Positions 1 to 14,300 of a stretch of DNA of 64,000 bases are shown here, in pieces. A model generated the notes under the pieces. The model saw only the letters and a list, made by a program, of their open reading frames with translations, made no database searches and was not told the origin of the DNA. Position 1 is the stretch's first letter, and each line of letters starts with the position of its first letter. Made by a program: the position numbers and the translations under genes. The stretch is from Schistosoma haematobium (taxonomy: Eukaryota; Platyhelminthes; Trematoda; Strigeidida; Schistosomatidae): assembly GCF_000699445.3 (NCBI RefSeq), contig NC_067196.1, positions 26,677,116 to 26,741,115 on the forward strand. The letters run 5' to 3'.

Positions 1-542
1 TAAATAACCAAATCAAAATTAATCCAAGTTTAAATAGTACGACGGAACAACAAGAGTTTTATGTGAATACAAGTGAATATATTCGTTGAAAAGAAAATTT
101 TCTTCGTTGAATTCTATTTTTATTCAATAGTATAATGGGTTATTATGGTTATAAAATGTAATGAATTTCGTTCTGCTGGTAGAAATGTATTGATTTAGCC
201 AGTCTTTTTTTTGCTATTACAATTAGAACATCAGTTATTTTAATGGTTCTGGATGAAACGACATTTTGTCAATTTAAAAGAGATCTACAAATAATCACAC
301 TCTAAAAATATTAAGATACACAAATTTTAGGGAATCATAATAAGTTAAATAAATGACTAGTGTTGAACCGTAATTACCAAGCTATCAAAATCATGTATAA
401 ATGTTTCACGTTTGTACTAAAACTAATTTAATATCGTATATCATGTTGTAAACTTTATATTTCAACTAACTTGGACAATATTCAATGCAGTCTTCAAATC
501 TTCTTGTTTATACAACCTTAACATCTATTTTTCTGTGATTAG
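1..542 (+). other. Cav2: CaV2 intron upstream of exon 1 (3' part)
   Basis: AT-rich intron sequence ending in a T-rich tract and AG at 541-542. I see no exon, repeat or RNA gene in it; the preceding exon (outer half of IIS6) is not in the window. Confidence 0.8.
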
Positions 543-643
543 ATACTTTGTTAAATGTGTTTTTAGCTATTGCTGTAGATAATTTAGCTAATGCACAAGA
601 ATTGACGGCAGCTGAAGAAGAGGAACAACGTTTAGCGGATGAG
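543..643 (+). CDS. Cav2: CaV2 exon 1 of window: IIS6 C-terminal half and start of II-III linker
   Basis: Encodes residues 1-34, beginning with a tyrosine whose codon is split (T|AT). The motif [19 protein letters not shown] is the invariant inner half of segment IIS6, followed by the acidic EEEEQ run that opens the II-III loop in all high-voltage-activated channels. Acceptor AG at 541-542, donor GTAAAT at 644, ending in phase 0. The remainder of domain II lies before the window. Confidence 0.95.
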
Positions 644-2321
644 GTAAATCATTTTTTATTCATTATAGATAATGAATTATTCAGTTTAAGAATGGAAAAA
701 TTGTTAGATAAATTTTCGGTGAGCTATATTTAAAACAATATGTATATATCAGTGAACAATATCGTTTTCAAGTAGATTTTCATGAAGCTTTACTCTAAAA
801 TACAGTAATATTTATGTAAAAATATGAAAATCTTAAATTATCCAAGGTAGTTTGTGAGTCAGTGACAACAATGAAATAGATTACATAATAACAAATGATA
901 CGTAAAAAGTACAAACTATTGGTGTGTTGACAAGCATACTAGTTATGATACAAAAATAAAGGCTTGGATCAATACTTCCTAATAGGAAGTAGGACAAAGA
1001 CTTGGAAAAAATAAACATTGAAGTATCATTCAGTTGAAACTACAAAAAATTATCTAATAAGAAGTACTCAGATATTTAGACGGTGAAGAGTATAATCGAA
1101 AAAGTAGTGAAGTGAACGCATGAAATGTATCTAAAATAGCAATAAAAATGATTATTTGTTAACAAATAACGATGTTACAAATTTCTTACCAATACAAAGA
1201 CATTTATTAATCGAGACACTGCTGATCTATCTTTCATTAGAAAGTGTAAAATCAAGAGTGGGTTATGAAGGTTTATGGAATAGCATATTTCATTCGACTA
1301 CGGATCAAAGCAACACACGTGTGATTCGAACCCATAATTATATTTCAACCCTCAGGCAAACAAACAAAGTACATTCATTGTTAGACAAGCTATACGTTAA
1401 AGAGTATATTCAGTAAAGAAACTACAAATCATGAGGCTTGTTACTCAAATGCTTCCTTATTGAAAAACTATTCTTTTGAAAAATGACTGCGAACAAGATA
1501 TCTGTAATTCTACCAAGACTGATGATATCCTTTATTACTGATACTAACGCAAGCTAGTTTCGTGGTTATAAACACACTATCGGTGGGTTATCCAAACCAC
1601 AAATGACTTTATTTAAAACTAAAGTTTTCAAACTGTTCAGCTAGAGATCAGTGGGTACTAATGTGGTGTATGTTACTTATGTGGACAGATATAAGTAATA
1701 TATAGCAAGAATTGGATGTAGTATTCTTATTGACAGAATAGGGGAATGAGACCAGAAAAGAAAACAGTTTGAGTGGCAACAAGAGAGAATAGACTATTGA
1801 TTTTGTAAGAGACAATTCAAAGAAGATGTGCAAATGGTGTACTTAATATATTATTCTAATGTTTCGCCAGTATAGTCTGTGATTTTGCTCGGCACAATAG
1901 ATTGGTTCACCCTAATCAAGGCTTTATTCATTACATTAATACTATGTCGTCTAGTAATTTTAAGGTTGACTTAATTTTACCGACTAGTTATGCGAAATGG
2001 TCATCAACTAAAAACAGTTCATATTCCGTTGACTTTCACTGTAAATTTTTACAAATCAGTTAACTCAAAAAAAATATATATATATATATATTCAGAGAGG
2101 GGTTTTGTGGATATCATAGTGAGTTTTAATAGTTGAATTCATGAGTCATTAGTCTGAAGGTTGAGCGTTCGCACGCAAAACCGCTAGGTCCTGGGTTCGA
2201 ATCTCGCGGTGAGGGATCGTGGTGTGTCCTGCTGAGGAGTACCACCCTAGGACGAAACGGCCGTGCAGTACTTCCAGGTTTTCTATACTGGTCTATCTTC
2301 AAACGATCCATAAATTTTAAC

Positions 2322-2361
<40 letters not shown>

Positions 2362-5300
2362 TATTGCAATGTACATAATTGTTTTTTTCAACTATTCAAT
2401 TGAGTAACGCATATAGAGAACATATCACATATTATGGATAAAACTGATTCAAGCAAATGTACAATATAAAAGGAAAAATGTCAGTCAACAAATAGATGAA
2501 CTCAATTAATAAATTTACAAACATTAAACGGGAACTAAAATAACCACATGCACATGCATATATATATATATATGTAGTAAAAAAAGATCATGAAATGGTC
2601 AGTAGAGATTCGAATTTTGTAAACAACTATTCAAGTGACTAGATAAACAAGCATCGATTTAATTAATTATAATTTACTGACTTCTAATTGCTGAATTTTT
2701 ATATTCCCATAAAACTTAATTATTTTAAGTAATTTTTTTTCTTCTCTCATTTATTAACTACTTAAAATCATATCAACAAATTATCAGAAAGGGGTTTTGT
2801 GGATGTTATAGTAATTTAATAATTGAGTTCGTGAGTCATTTGAAGCTAGACCACGATGGAAAACCTGGAAGTACTGGACGGCTGTTTTGCCTCAGTATGG
2901 GACTCCTCAGTAGTGCGCATCCACGATCCCACCCACGGGATTCGAACGCAGGATCTATCATTCTCGCGTGAGCGCTTGATGTTTAGACCACTGAGCCGAC
3001 ATCCAGCGGTGATAATATCTAACTCCAACTAATCCACAAAGTTGCACCACAATCCATCATCGTCTTCAGTGAGTTACTATCTCACAACAGATCCGGTTCC
3101 ATACTAGAACCAAATGGCTGTTCAATACTTCCAGGTTTTCCAAAATGATCTAGATTAAATCAACTCATAAATTCTAATACCAAATTACTACAATTTCCGC
3201 AAACCCTCAACCTGATAGTAAAATTTTTAATTTAGTTTTTGAATAAAAATCAATTCATCTTCCGTAGACATGACAGTTATGATTTTTCATCTGCATTTCT
3301 GTTTTGTTTTCAATTTTTGCATAATTTTTATTTTCAAGTACAATTTTTATATAAAATTGAATAAGTGTCTGATTAGATATCCTCTCTTAAACTAGAAATT
3401 AATCAGTAGATAAAAGATATTTTGGTGAGACGATAATTTATGGATGACCTTTGAGCGACGCTACAGTGACCTTAAGAGTTTCCACCTAATAACTAGGACC
3501 AAAAGAGGGTTATAAACCAATGTGGAGGGAATTAGAATTATGATTTACATATGATGATTAAGCTTAGGAATTAGATTTAGGATTTACATCACAAACTGAC
3601 ATGAGACATAATGCCAGTTATGAATAGTTTGACTAACTTTTTAAAATAAATAATTAAAGTGGTAATTACTGGAAATTTTTGTACATTTTGAAATATACAT
3701 TTTCTTCATAAATCAATTTTAGTTGATAAGTTAATAAAAACGAAGGATAGAATAGCTATTTATTTAAGAAAGACACAAACACTAAACAGTATGCATCCAA
3801 CATGAAATTCATCCTACTTCCGACTAGTTACTGTTAAATAGCTATTTCGTAATACAATAAAACAAATCTTTAACTTTAATCAACCTACTATATAAGTATG
3901 ATGTTGTGAAGATTGTTGTGTTATTGATTGGGATCATGAATCGATCAATGTTAGACGAAACGATTGTACAGTGCTTCTATATTTTCAATGGTGGTCTAAC
4001 ATTGATCAATTCATGATTATAATCAAAATCTATTATATCTTGCAACCACCGTGTAGTGTCATCAATAATGTCTGTCTCACTGAGAACATGCAAGAGCTTC
4101 GATAATTATATCTGACTGATATCGACTTACACGGTAGTTAACAGGGAATAATAAGTCTTAAGGACTTAGAAAAAATGGATATGTTCAATTATAGTTATTA
4201 TCCATCACAATCATCAGATATAACAAACAGACAAAATCAAAAACAATTCTACGATGGTCAGTAAGACTACGAACTTCAGTAAGCTTACTAAAGTTAGTGA
4301 TGAACTCACAACCTATTGATAAATAATAAACCACTTTTCTAGTTCCATCATATTACTATGGTATATACTACTATATCGACAGACGTAAGTAATAAGTACC
4401 ACCAATCAGAAGTGAAATGTCCAGCAGCAAAAGGTTGGGAAGGTCGAATTGAAGAGAAAGCTAGTAGAGAGAGTAATCGTAATATCAATGAAGGCATGAT
4501 GAAGATTAAGACAATTGATAGACAATTTACAAATGAATTTTTTAATGTATGGTTTTCACACTTTATGAAAGAACTCTGCATTTTTTGTTAAATGATAAAT
4601 TGGTTGTTCCCATCTGACATCACATTTATTACACTGCTACTAATAATAAACAAAATTAGTTCGATCTTATTTCTGGTTATCAGTAATCACAAAAATGCAA
4701 ACCATACACATAACTTTGAACGCCTCAGAAAACTTATCATCTATTCGAATTCAGTAACTTAATAGATAATGGATTACCCATTTTAATCCATAAGTACAAA
4801 GTATTAATCTCACTATGAACATCAAAACTAGGATGTAGGTATATCAAGCTGATGAATTTTAAATAAGTAAATAAGATCTCCTGAAATCGACTTTCGACAA
4901 CAATGAAAATATTTTAACAACTTATATTCACCCACTATACACATAGACCAACAATGATCATGCTATTACAATCGTATTTATTAACAGTAAGAAAATGTAT
5001 GTCTATAAAAACAGGTCAGTAAATATGTTTACGTTTGAACATTTTAAACTAGGTTACTTGGAAACAGTTTAAAAAGTGAATTAATTAATAACATTTTATT
5101 AACACTTGTATATCTGAGATAATGAAGAATAATTTTTTGTTACTCAGAATGAGAATATTAGTAGATGAATTCACTTTTATCTATTCCTTAGTACCAAATA
5201 ATATTTTTTCTAATAGCAGTACACAATTTCATATTTTATTCCAATCTTATGTATTCAGTTAGCGGAACAACAAGAAGATAAGGAAAATCTAAAAATCAAT

Positions 5301-8300
5301 TTAAATCAACCACAAACTATTGAGATAAATCAAATCAATGATAGAAAATAGTAAGTTAATATTTCATTGATATTATTCATAAAAATAAAGTCTTATTACA
5401 TGTTATTTTAACTTTACATGTTATTGGCCATAATATAAAATAATCATGAATGGATTTACTTGGTGTTGTTTTGCTTGAACCTTTTCATTGAGGTTCAAGA
5501 CTGTAGTTGAACAGTCTGTTATTGGTATATGTGCCTTAATTCACAAGCTTTATAGGTAAAGATGGATAATGGCTAGCAGTGCACAAGCAAGTGACTATCA
5601 GGACTCAGTAGCTCAGTGGATAACGTGATGGCGTTTGAAGTGAATTGTACTGGGTTCGATTGACGGAGTGAACATCAACTCTGAGATGCAGGTACATCCA
5701 GCTGACGAGTCCCAAATAAGATGAAACGCGCGTCCTGAATTCCACTGCTAGCCACTATCCAATGATGAATGGAGTTTGAAAAAAAGAATTCGAATTCCTG
5801 TAGTTATTCGAATAAGAAATTGTTATATTGTTCTGATGGCACAGTACTCTTTGAACTTGGTTTTATTGATGACATTTTCCCATTGGAATTTCGACTACAG
5901 GCAAGCATTGTCGATTTCTTACACTAGTCTTATCATCATTCTACCTTAGTTATTCAGTTGTCGACTGTTCACTTTCAAAGGCTTCATTATTTTCATGTGT
6001 ACTTCGATTCTTGTTCGTTATAGTGTCAATTGAACCTTTGGCTATGGGGTTGGTTTAAATCTCTCATTGTCTGGTAGTGCAAATCTATGTTATAATGTTG
6101 AGTAATTACATATTAGCCGGAATATAAGGTCTTGCAGATTTCATTAAATTTCACTGATTTCTTGGTTACATTTTCTCATCCTACTTACATATAATGTAGT
6201 AAGTTTATGGTTTTTACTCATACATGATTTGGTCAGAACATCTATGCAGTTAGAGAACGGTTAACAGTCGCTTGTTTTCACTAAGTAAACGCGATCATTA
6301 CAACCCAGGTTGCTTCTTGACCTATGAATACCAATCAGCAAACGAAGATTATTACAAACAATCTATATAATACATATGGCAGGAAATGATATAAAATAGT
6401 TATTAACTTAAAAATTCAAGTTGTTTTTTCAGTCATTTAGTTACATTAAATCTCAATTAGCATAAAGTCAGATACGTTAAACATTGCATTATTAATCATT
6501 AACCCCAAATAATGAGAATTCATATAAAAGATAATGATCCTAAAATCAATCTTTTAGAATATCTCGCACGTGCACTAATAAATAGCACTGATCTACTCAT
6601 CACTAATAAATCATTTCCTTCTCCAGGTAAGCATTTTAAAATATGTAATCTAGTCTACTTGGGTTCTCTATAAACTATCTACAATAACATCAGTTGTTTA
6701 TTAATTGATTTATGGAGACTAGGTGATCTTGTTGAAAGTTGAAAAGAAATTCATCTTCATAAATGTGTAATAAAACTTTTATACCCGACACAGATTAGCT
6801 CCATTGATCACGGCTTCTCACCAGAACTCCGAGAATTCCCATACGAAGCTGGTCACTAGTGAGCACATGGTAATTATCAATTTAGGGGTTGTGAAGAATG
6901 TTATGTTTTTGATTGAAATCATGAGTCAGTTGAAGCTAAACCACCATTGCTCACTAGTGACTAGCTTCGTTAGAAAATTCTCGGAGTTCTGGTGAGAAGC
7001 CGTGACCAGTGGAGCTAGTCCGTGTTGGGTAGAAACAGGCATCTACCTCAAAACTTTTATGCTTGGTACTGAAAAATCCATAAAATAAACGAATATATCT
7101 TGTAAAAAAACTTTTTTAATTTTTCAGATTAGTTAACTATAATAAGAAAAGAATTTAGAGAACCATCTATAAAGGCATAATAAAAAATATCTAAACTAAA
7201 TATTGTTAATTTTATATTTTTTATACACTTTAATTAAGTTGAATTCATCATAAAACTATTATTCACAGTGATATATTTTATTAAGATAGACAGCAATGGG
7301 TGATTACTAGTTCGTTTGTAACCTTCACTTGAATCCTTGATTATGTGTTTGTTATCTGATGTGTTGTATTTAACTACTTAACTCCTTTAATTACAGCCTA
7401 ATAGTTCTGTCATTTGATGTCTATTTAGTTGGTACCTAAGGCTTAGGTGTTATGAGTAAATCATTAATTCACTTAACTTTTTATGCCAGTTATGTCTAGT
7501 AAACCAAATGTTAGTGATAACAAAACATCCTATAAATATCTATACAATATATTCTATTAAATAGTTTCACAAAAATAACATTGAAAAAAGATTAGTGTTT
7601 GTTTTGTGACACATTACAGAGTTAAGGATTAAATATACTACTGATATTAATCGACACTTCTTTTCAAAAAAATTATATTCTGTAGTAACATTGAATGAAA
7701 AGTAGGAGTTGATAGAGAAATGTCTTTCTTAATCAATTTACCATATCTGGTTATTTAATAGACTTGAATAACAGCTAATGGAGTTTACTGTACGAACGAA
7801 AGGTTATGGATTCTACCAAAAACTATTAAGGCCTGGACGTTATCGAATAATTCCATTATGATCAGTAGTTCTCCCGCAGGTGTCATTGCTTGATAGATAC
7901 AAACTACAAAGTATTCAATTGTCTACAAAAGGCCTTCGACTGAACTATTACTGTATGGTAGGGACTGGTGCATTCAAACAGTTAGTAGAAATTTATCTTT
8001 ATAGAGTTAATAAGCAAAGCACTTGAAGTAGAGAGCCATCAACAATGGTATCATATAGTCTGGAGCTTTAACCGGGTTGGTGGATATGGAGGATCCACCT
8101 AGGGGAGTTGGAAAACCCCTATTCCAAGTCAATGGTGCACATGGACTCCAAGATCCTAAGGAAACAAGTGGCGTATGAACCAAATACTGGTCACCAGCTA
8201 CCATGGCGCTTCATCTCTTGACGTTGCTTCACTGCCATGTGGACCAGACCTTTAGGTTGAAGGCTACGGGCGTGGTCTCCTAAGAAAAACACCTGCTTTG

Positions 8301-11300
8301 GTATGGGCACCCGTGGAGTATCACAGCCCACACACAAATCAAGTATATGTATTCGGTACCCTCTTTGTACCAATATTAATGTGTTCAAATAAATAAATAG
8401 TCATTTAAGTATATTTCGAATTGATAGGAATTAAGAATGTGTATTATTGACTTTCATCTTAATTATTTTAATGTAACTCTATAGCTACACAATCTGAAGT
8501 TCGTGGGTTTGATATCTGAATATGCACCAATAAAAACAAAATTCAAACTAGGTCAAACACAAATGTTTATTGGTCCCCTGGATCACAGCTGTACTTTAAC
8601 TGATGTCAATTTATGATTTTTTTTAAAAATCACCTGCAGAAAATTAAATAGTTAAATGTAACTTCCAAATAACAATGATTGTTTATTATTAACTGTAACT
8701 CTATTCTTTTCTGTTTCCTTTTTTATAAAGTTCCGGATTAGAAGAATTCGGAAAATCTGTTACAGCACAAATGGGAAATAAATATTGTGATAACTGTAAG
8801 TTAATTTTTATTTGTTTTGTTTAAAATATTAAAAATCAATCGGATTAACTAGCTTTTTCCCATAAACTATTCACCCATAGAAGAAAAATGAGTAATTATT
8901 ACATTTTCTTAAGTTTCTTAATTAAAATATGAATACTTTCTCATATCAAACAATTAAACAATTATGAAACTGTAACCTGACATAAAGGAATAGCATCTAC
9001 TTGAATCAAGAAAAAGATCTAATCACGTCAACTTATGTAATGTTTACATTACATTAAGGGATTAAACGAACATAACGATGGAAACTAATAGGTGATCAGT
9101 CGATATGCTAACGGCTCACTCTTACAGGAGTTGGTCACTTGTGGCTAGAATAGTTCACTGATATTATTATTTTTGATTGCAACACTGTATTAAGCGTGTT
9201 ATAATACCAACATAATCAATAACCTCCTCAATATCGCTATTGCTCCTTATCAACACGTACCAATAATATTATAAAACAACTATAAACATTAGGTCTGAAC
9301 AACATGGCATTCAGTCATTGAAGTCTTACTTTATTTTAAGTCAACATCATCAAGATTTGTATCAATAGTCAAAGGAAAATTAAACATTAAGTATGTAAAA
9401 TAAAACATTAAAGGCAATTTATTATTTATGAATATCTAAGAGACTGAAATTAAAGTTATCTCAACAAAATAACTTATATTTCTCAATAGTTAGAGATATC
9501 TATGCACATTTATTTAAAAAGATGAGATAATCAACTTCTGATAGTGTCGTATACATCTGTAGATTACAGTGACTTTTTCCCATCATAATATTCATTCAAT
9601 AGACATAAAATATGCGCAGAAAATTTACTTTAATGATCTATCTATCCTTATATAACTTTTCTGTAGTAAAAACAGAATATTTTTTTAAAAAAGAAAAACT
9701 TTCTATTTACTGTTTTTCCGTTGAATAAAGAGAGAGACAATTCATCTTCTATTGAATTTATTACAATAGAAAGGTAGTTTATTATTATAATCTTTTTTTT
9801 ATCTCCAGTGTTTCCTTATTCTACTGTCATTTGTTGCTGTTATTCTTAGAGAATTCTTAATTGAAAAAAAATATTGATCTGCCAATACACTAGTTTATAA
9901 TGATTATTTAAGCTTGAAAGTAAATATTCTTGAAATGTTATCATATTAATTATTGAGGTTTGTTTAAGCATAAATAACTATAAAAATTCTACTTTTTTTT
10001 AATATACAGCATATTCCCCGTATTATTCAATATTGGAAAGGTAAACTGAACAGAATTGTGACCACATAGATTGGTTTGTGAGCATCAATGCTCGTCTTAA
10101 AGCGTTCGTTGTTATTAGGCGGAGTCATAGTGTATGGACTGGATACTTAATGACTACTGTGATATATATATATATATATATATATACTTTGATTCGTTAG
10201 AGATGTTAGACGTTCAGCCAAGTATCCATTCTGATCAGTCACTTCAGTATTTTACTGGTTGGATTGGGCATAATGCTAAAAGAAGACAAAAAGCCCGATA
10301 ATTGTGTTTGTCATGTGAGCAAAATATATAAATTCCAGTAAATTTCGGTACTTTTGGTGAAGAACTAAAATTCAAGAATAAAATGACATGTAAAATAAAT
10401 TCTATCAGAAATAGAGAGTACTGCAAATAGGTAACAGATGGGGAACGAGTGATTGATAATATTTATTGTGTAAGAATAGATCAAAATTGTATGGATTGTG
10501 ATATTTACATCTAGTTTGTTTAATAAGCATAACTAATATAACTAAGGGACTGAAGCTCACAAAAATTGAAATCGTTGGTGTGATATTCTCGTAAATGAGT
10601 ACAAAATGATCTAATAAATCACTACAAAAATATGAACCGTTCTGTAAAATTAAATACGAGTATGCAAACAAACTAACGCAAAATGAATATTATTAAAATC
10701 CACCAATGTAAAAAAAACCGGGACATTTTCATATATTAGATCATTCAATGCTCAATTAAATTAAGATCTGTTAACTAGGCTCATTTATTACTTCGCATTC
10801 GCCTACCAAATACCACAGCATCCTTACAAAATAAATAATTTGTCCACATCGTTTTCTTCACGATTGATTAATCACTGCTTAGTGATGAATGTCATGTGTA
10901 TCAGATCCTTATTAGTAAAGATCGAATCTCATCGATCAAGTTCCAATGTGACTACTGGTCTTGATAACTCAACATCGCAAGCCTTATTTCGAGATGTAAG
11001 GTGGTGGTTGGAGGCAGTTGACAGGACATTACAACTGAGCTATCTGGGTCGTAATTGACTTCCTGTAGGAATAAGATATAATGTTTTCTAATGTGAAGAT
11101 CGATAACAAGGTGTCAAATACGCCAGAAAGCATCAGTTCCCTCAAGAATACAGATACACCCTGCTGCCGAATACCAAACAGCAAGAAATCATGGTTTCTT
11201 TTCGACCACCTTCAACCACGACTACAATCCAGTAGGTTTCTGCAAGAATAAACAATAAGCGACGAAATATTGTATTGGCTAAGATTCTTTGGGCTACCTA

Positions 11301-14300
11301 ATTATATTTATGAACCAGAGCATTATTCATCATACTTCTTTTCACTGTTTTTGATTTTGACTACGCAATGCTTCGTAAAGTAGTAGAGTGTGATTGTTCA
11401 CTTCGGTTCTGTCGACATATCACTGATAGGTCTTGCGAGTTCATTAGATCACCCTTCCGTCGTAGATTCAGACATTAATTTACTTAAATAGTTTCTCCGT
11501 CATTCTCCTAACGGTGTAACGAGAGTCAATGTAATCCAGCACAGATTTTATCTCCCAACATCACTTACTGTTCTATTCATAAAAATAATCGATGAAAAAA
11601 TATGCCCACTCAGTGGGACCAGAGGGTCCTGGTTTCTATCTCCTGTAAGATCGTAGATGCACACCGTTGAGAATTCCCATACAAAAGACGAACCAGCTCA
11701 CTAGTGCTTCCTGGTTTTTAATGGCTGTCTAATTTAGATCAACCCGTTATGTGAACTACGAAAAATACATCAACTTAGAAAATTTGTTAAAAGATGCACG
11801 AAACTAGAAAAAGGTCAACAGAATATAAGAGGATGTTACAAAGTATAGATATGATATCTCTGCATAATATTAGTCAGTTAACCAAAACTAGTTATCCTTG
11901 TTAGTAATTTCTTCAGATTCATACTTGTTAGATCTCAGAGTTGTTAGTAGGACACAAAATTCTACCAAATGTAAGAGAGATGAAAATGTAATATTGTCAA
12001 AGTAATTCTGAGTGAAAAATTAAACCAGTAATCATTTAATGTGAAATTGTGAAACGTCATAGCTACTAAATAAGAGATAGTTCTTATTATCTGATACTAA
12101 GTATGATGACGCTATGACATTAAACATGTGAAGACAGATTCAACTTCTCTTGGAGCATCTGAATGGGTACACATAAGTCTGACAACCTCGAAACAGATGG
12201 AAATTTATGCTGCAGACTCTCTCACTAGCTAACAGCAAATAAACAATTAACATTAAATACGTTATATGATTTTAAAACAGATGTTAATTTATGTTGTACC
12301 TTATAAGCATAATTATCTAATAGTGTTTTTTAATTTTACACGCAGTAACCATATTGATACAACTAGATATTTTGTTTTACAGATAGTACAATGCAGAAAT
12401 TTCAAACAGATATTGAACTAGGTAGAGAGCAAGAAACACAAGCACATCAAGAGTCTCAAACACAACATCAATTATATGGCAAGCCGATGCTTCCTTACAG
12501 TTCAATGTTTATATTTTCTTCAACAAATCCGTACGTTATTAAGTTCCTATTAAAAAATTCAGGCAATTTTGAAATACAATGTGGTTTAAATCATTTTTGA
12601 TTGACTCTTTTACAATCATTACACTTGTTGAAATTAATGAATAACATTTTTACGCAACCCATAAAATGTATTTGATGAATTCGGTTGTAAGCTAAAATTT
12701 ATACAATTCTCTTGAAGTTCTATGTAATATTATGAGCAGAGAGTTAATTTACAAGTATTAATGATCTATGATATTGATCTCTTTTACCAATTGTCTATGA
12801 TATTTAATCATATTTTAGGACAACATATATAAGCGAACACTATTGTTTTCGATTAGATCCTCATCAAGCTTTACCCTAATATACAGTAATATTTATATGC
12901 ATATACGAAATAATTAAACCAATCAAGGCAGTTTATGAATTAATAATGAGAGTGCAATAGATTACATAAATAAACATAATAAGTGAGAAGTACAAATTGG
13001 TAGTGTGATGACAGATGTACTAGTTGCGATAAGACTAATAAAGGCTTGAATCAGTGTTACATAATGAGAAATAGGTCAATGATTATAAAAATACAGACAC
13101 TGAAGTAACATTCATAAGGATTACAAGATTATGTAATAAGAAATGTTCAGATAATCATTTTTTAACGAGCAATCATATTCGTATATCTGTTGGTCATAAA
13201 TGATTAATGATTATTTAGTTCATTATTTACCAAGTACTTAATGTTAGATACTACTCAATTCAAATTAAACAAATTCGGTTGTAAATAATTCATATAGAAA
13301 TTAGTATTTTTAGAGATCATTTTGATTTATTTCGTGTTAGATAAACCTTCACCTGTCTTTGTCTTTTTACTTGAACATTCTGATTCACGATTTTCAGTGC
13401 CAATTACTAAGTCAGTTAAATACTCAACAGACACAATACCTTGTATGAAAACGATGACTTGTTATATACACCTTCAATTATTCTCAACTGAGTTTGTTTC
13501 AATTATTATTACTGATTTTATTGAAAGGTTTATAACTGTCCAATAGGGAAGACTCATCACTAGTTCACACTGATGTTAGTTGCCAAGTCCGAGCAAGGAT
13601 TACTAGTGTTAATTATTTTCTAATCTATTGTAAATCTTCCACTACTCTATGAGCTATATTCGCAAAGCACAAAGACTGTAATCTGCGCAGAACTTCACTT
13701 CAGGTTTAGTTACAGTATAAAAACCGTAAGTAATATGTCTTATTGGAATTCTATAGGTTTCTAAAACTTATGCCAAAATGAATATGAATTTATGAAATCA
13801 AGGAAGGAAAGTAAAACACACAAATACAAAGATATCTATTTCCTAAGTGTATTGGAATTTAACAAAAGCACATGATCAATTAACTGTATTTTGAGTATGA
13901 TTGAGCCTACACACGGTTTTATGAAATAACTATTCGTACTTTACCATATAATATTTCCAAATATAGTGAGTGACTTCAGTACTTATTTTTCAATATTATT
14001 TTGAGAAATTCGAAATTCAATCGATGTATTACAAATGACTTTTTATTGTTTTATTTCCCTATTAGTGTTCGTCGATTTTGTCATTTTGTAGTGAATCTAC
14101 GCTATTTTGATTTATTCATAATGATTGTTATTGTATCAAGTAGTCTTGCATTAGCTGCTGAAGATCCAGTCAGTGAAAATAGTACACGAAATTGTTTATT
14201 AGAATATTTCGATCACGCTTTTACATGTGTATTCGCTATTGAAATGTTATTGAAGGTAAGTGAATCAACGTAGTAGTTTTGGAATGAGTGTTGTTCATGA

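Larger units (their letters stand above)
644..5258 (+). other. Cav2: CaV2 intron 1
   Basis: 4.6 kb, GTAAAT...CAG. Holds a copy of dispersed family C (773-1076), three fold-back SINE copies (2090-2328, 2787-3220, 3903-4046), (TA)n tracts and an antisense copy of dispersed family B (4345-4592). Open frames near 1156-1416 and 4348-4591 show no recognisable protein. Confidence 0.85.
5561..5770 (+). mobile_element. SM-alpha-type tRNA-like retroposon with hammerhead, intron 2
   Basis: Matches the schistosome SM-alpha layout: GGCTAGCAGTGCACAAG, box A TAGCTCAGTGGATA (5609-5622), box B GGGTTCGATT (5652-5661), then a hammerhead core and the end TTCCACTGCTAGCCACTATC. The two ends are complementary to each other (GGATAATGGCTAGCAGTG against CACTGCTAGCCACTATCC). 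Same strand as the host gene. Confidence 0.85.
5351..8730 (+). other. Cav2: CaV2 intron 2
   Basis: 3.4 kb, GTAAGT...AAAG. Contains the SM-alpha element with hammerhead core (5561-5770), an 83-nt-arm inverted repeat (6783-7030) and a (TAAA)-tailed retroposon (about 8050-8398). The remainder is AT-rich with nothing recognised. Confidence 0.85.

Noticed and set aside
1156..1416. 86-codon open frame in intron 1
   Set aside because: No similarity to known proteins that I can recognise, no splice logic with the channel, intron-like composition.
10840..11058. 72-codon open frame in intron 3
   Set aside because: Lies in a less AT-rich patch that is probably an old repeat; stops follow quickly and no motif is visible.
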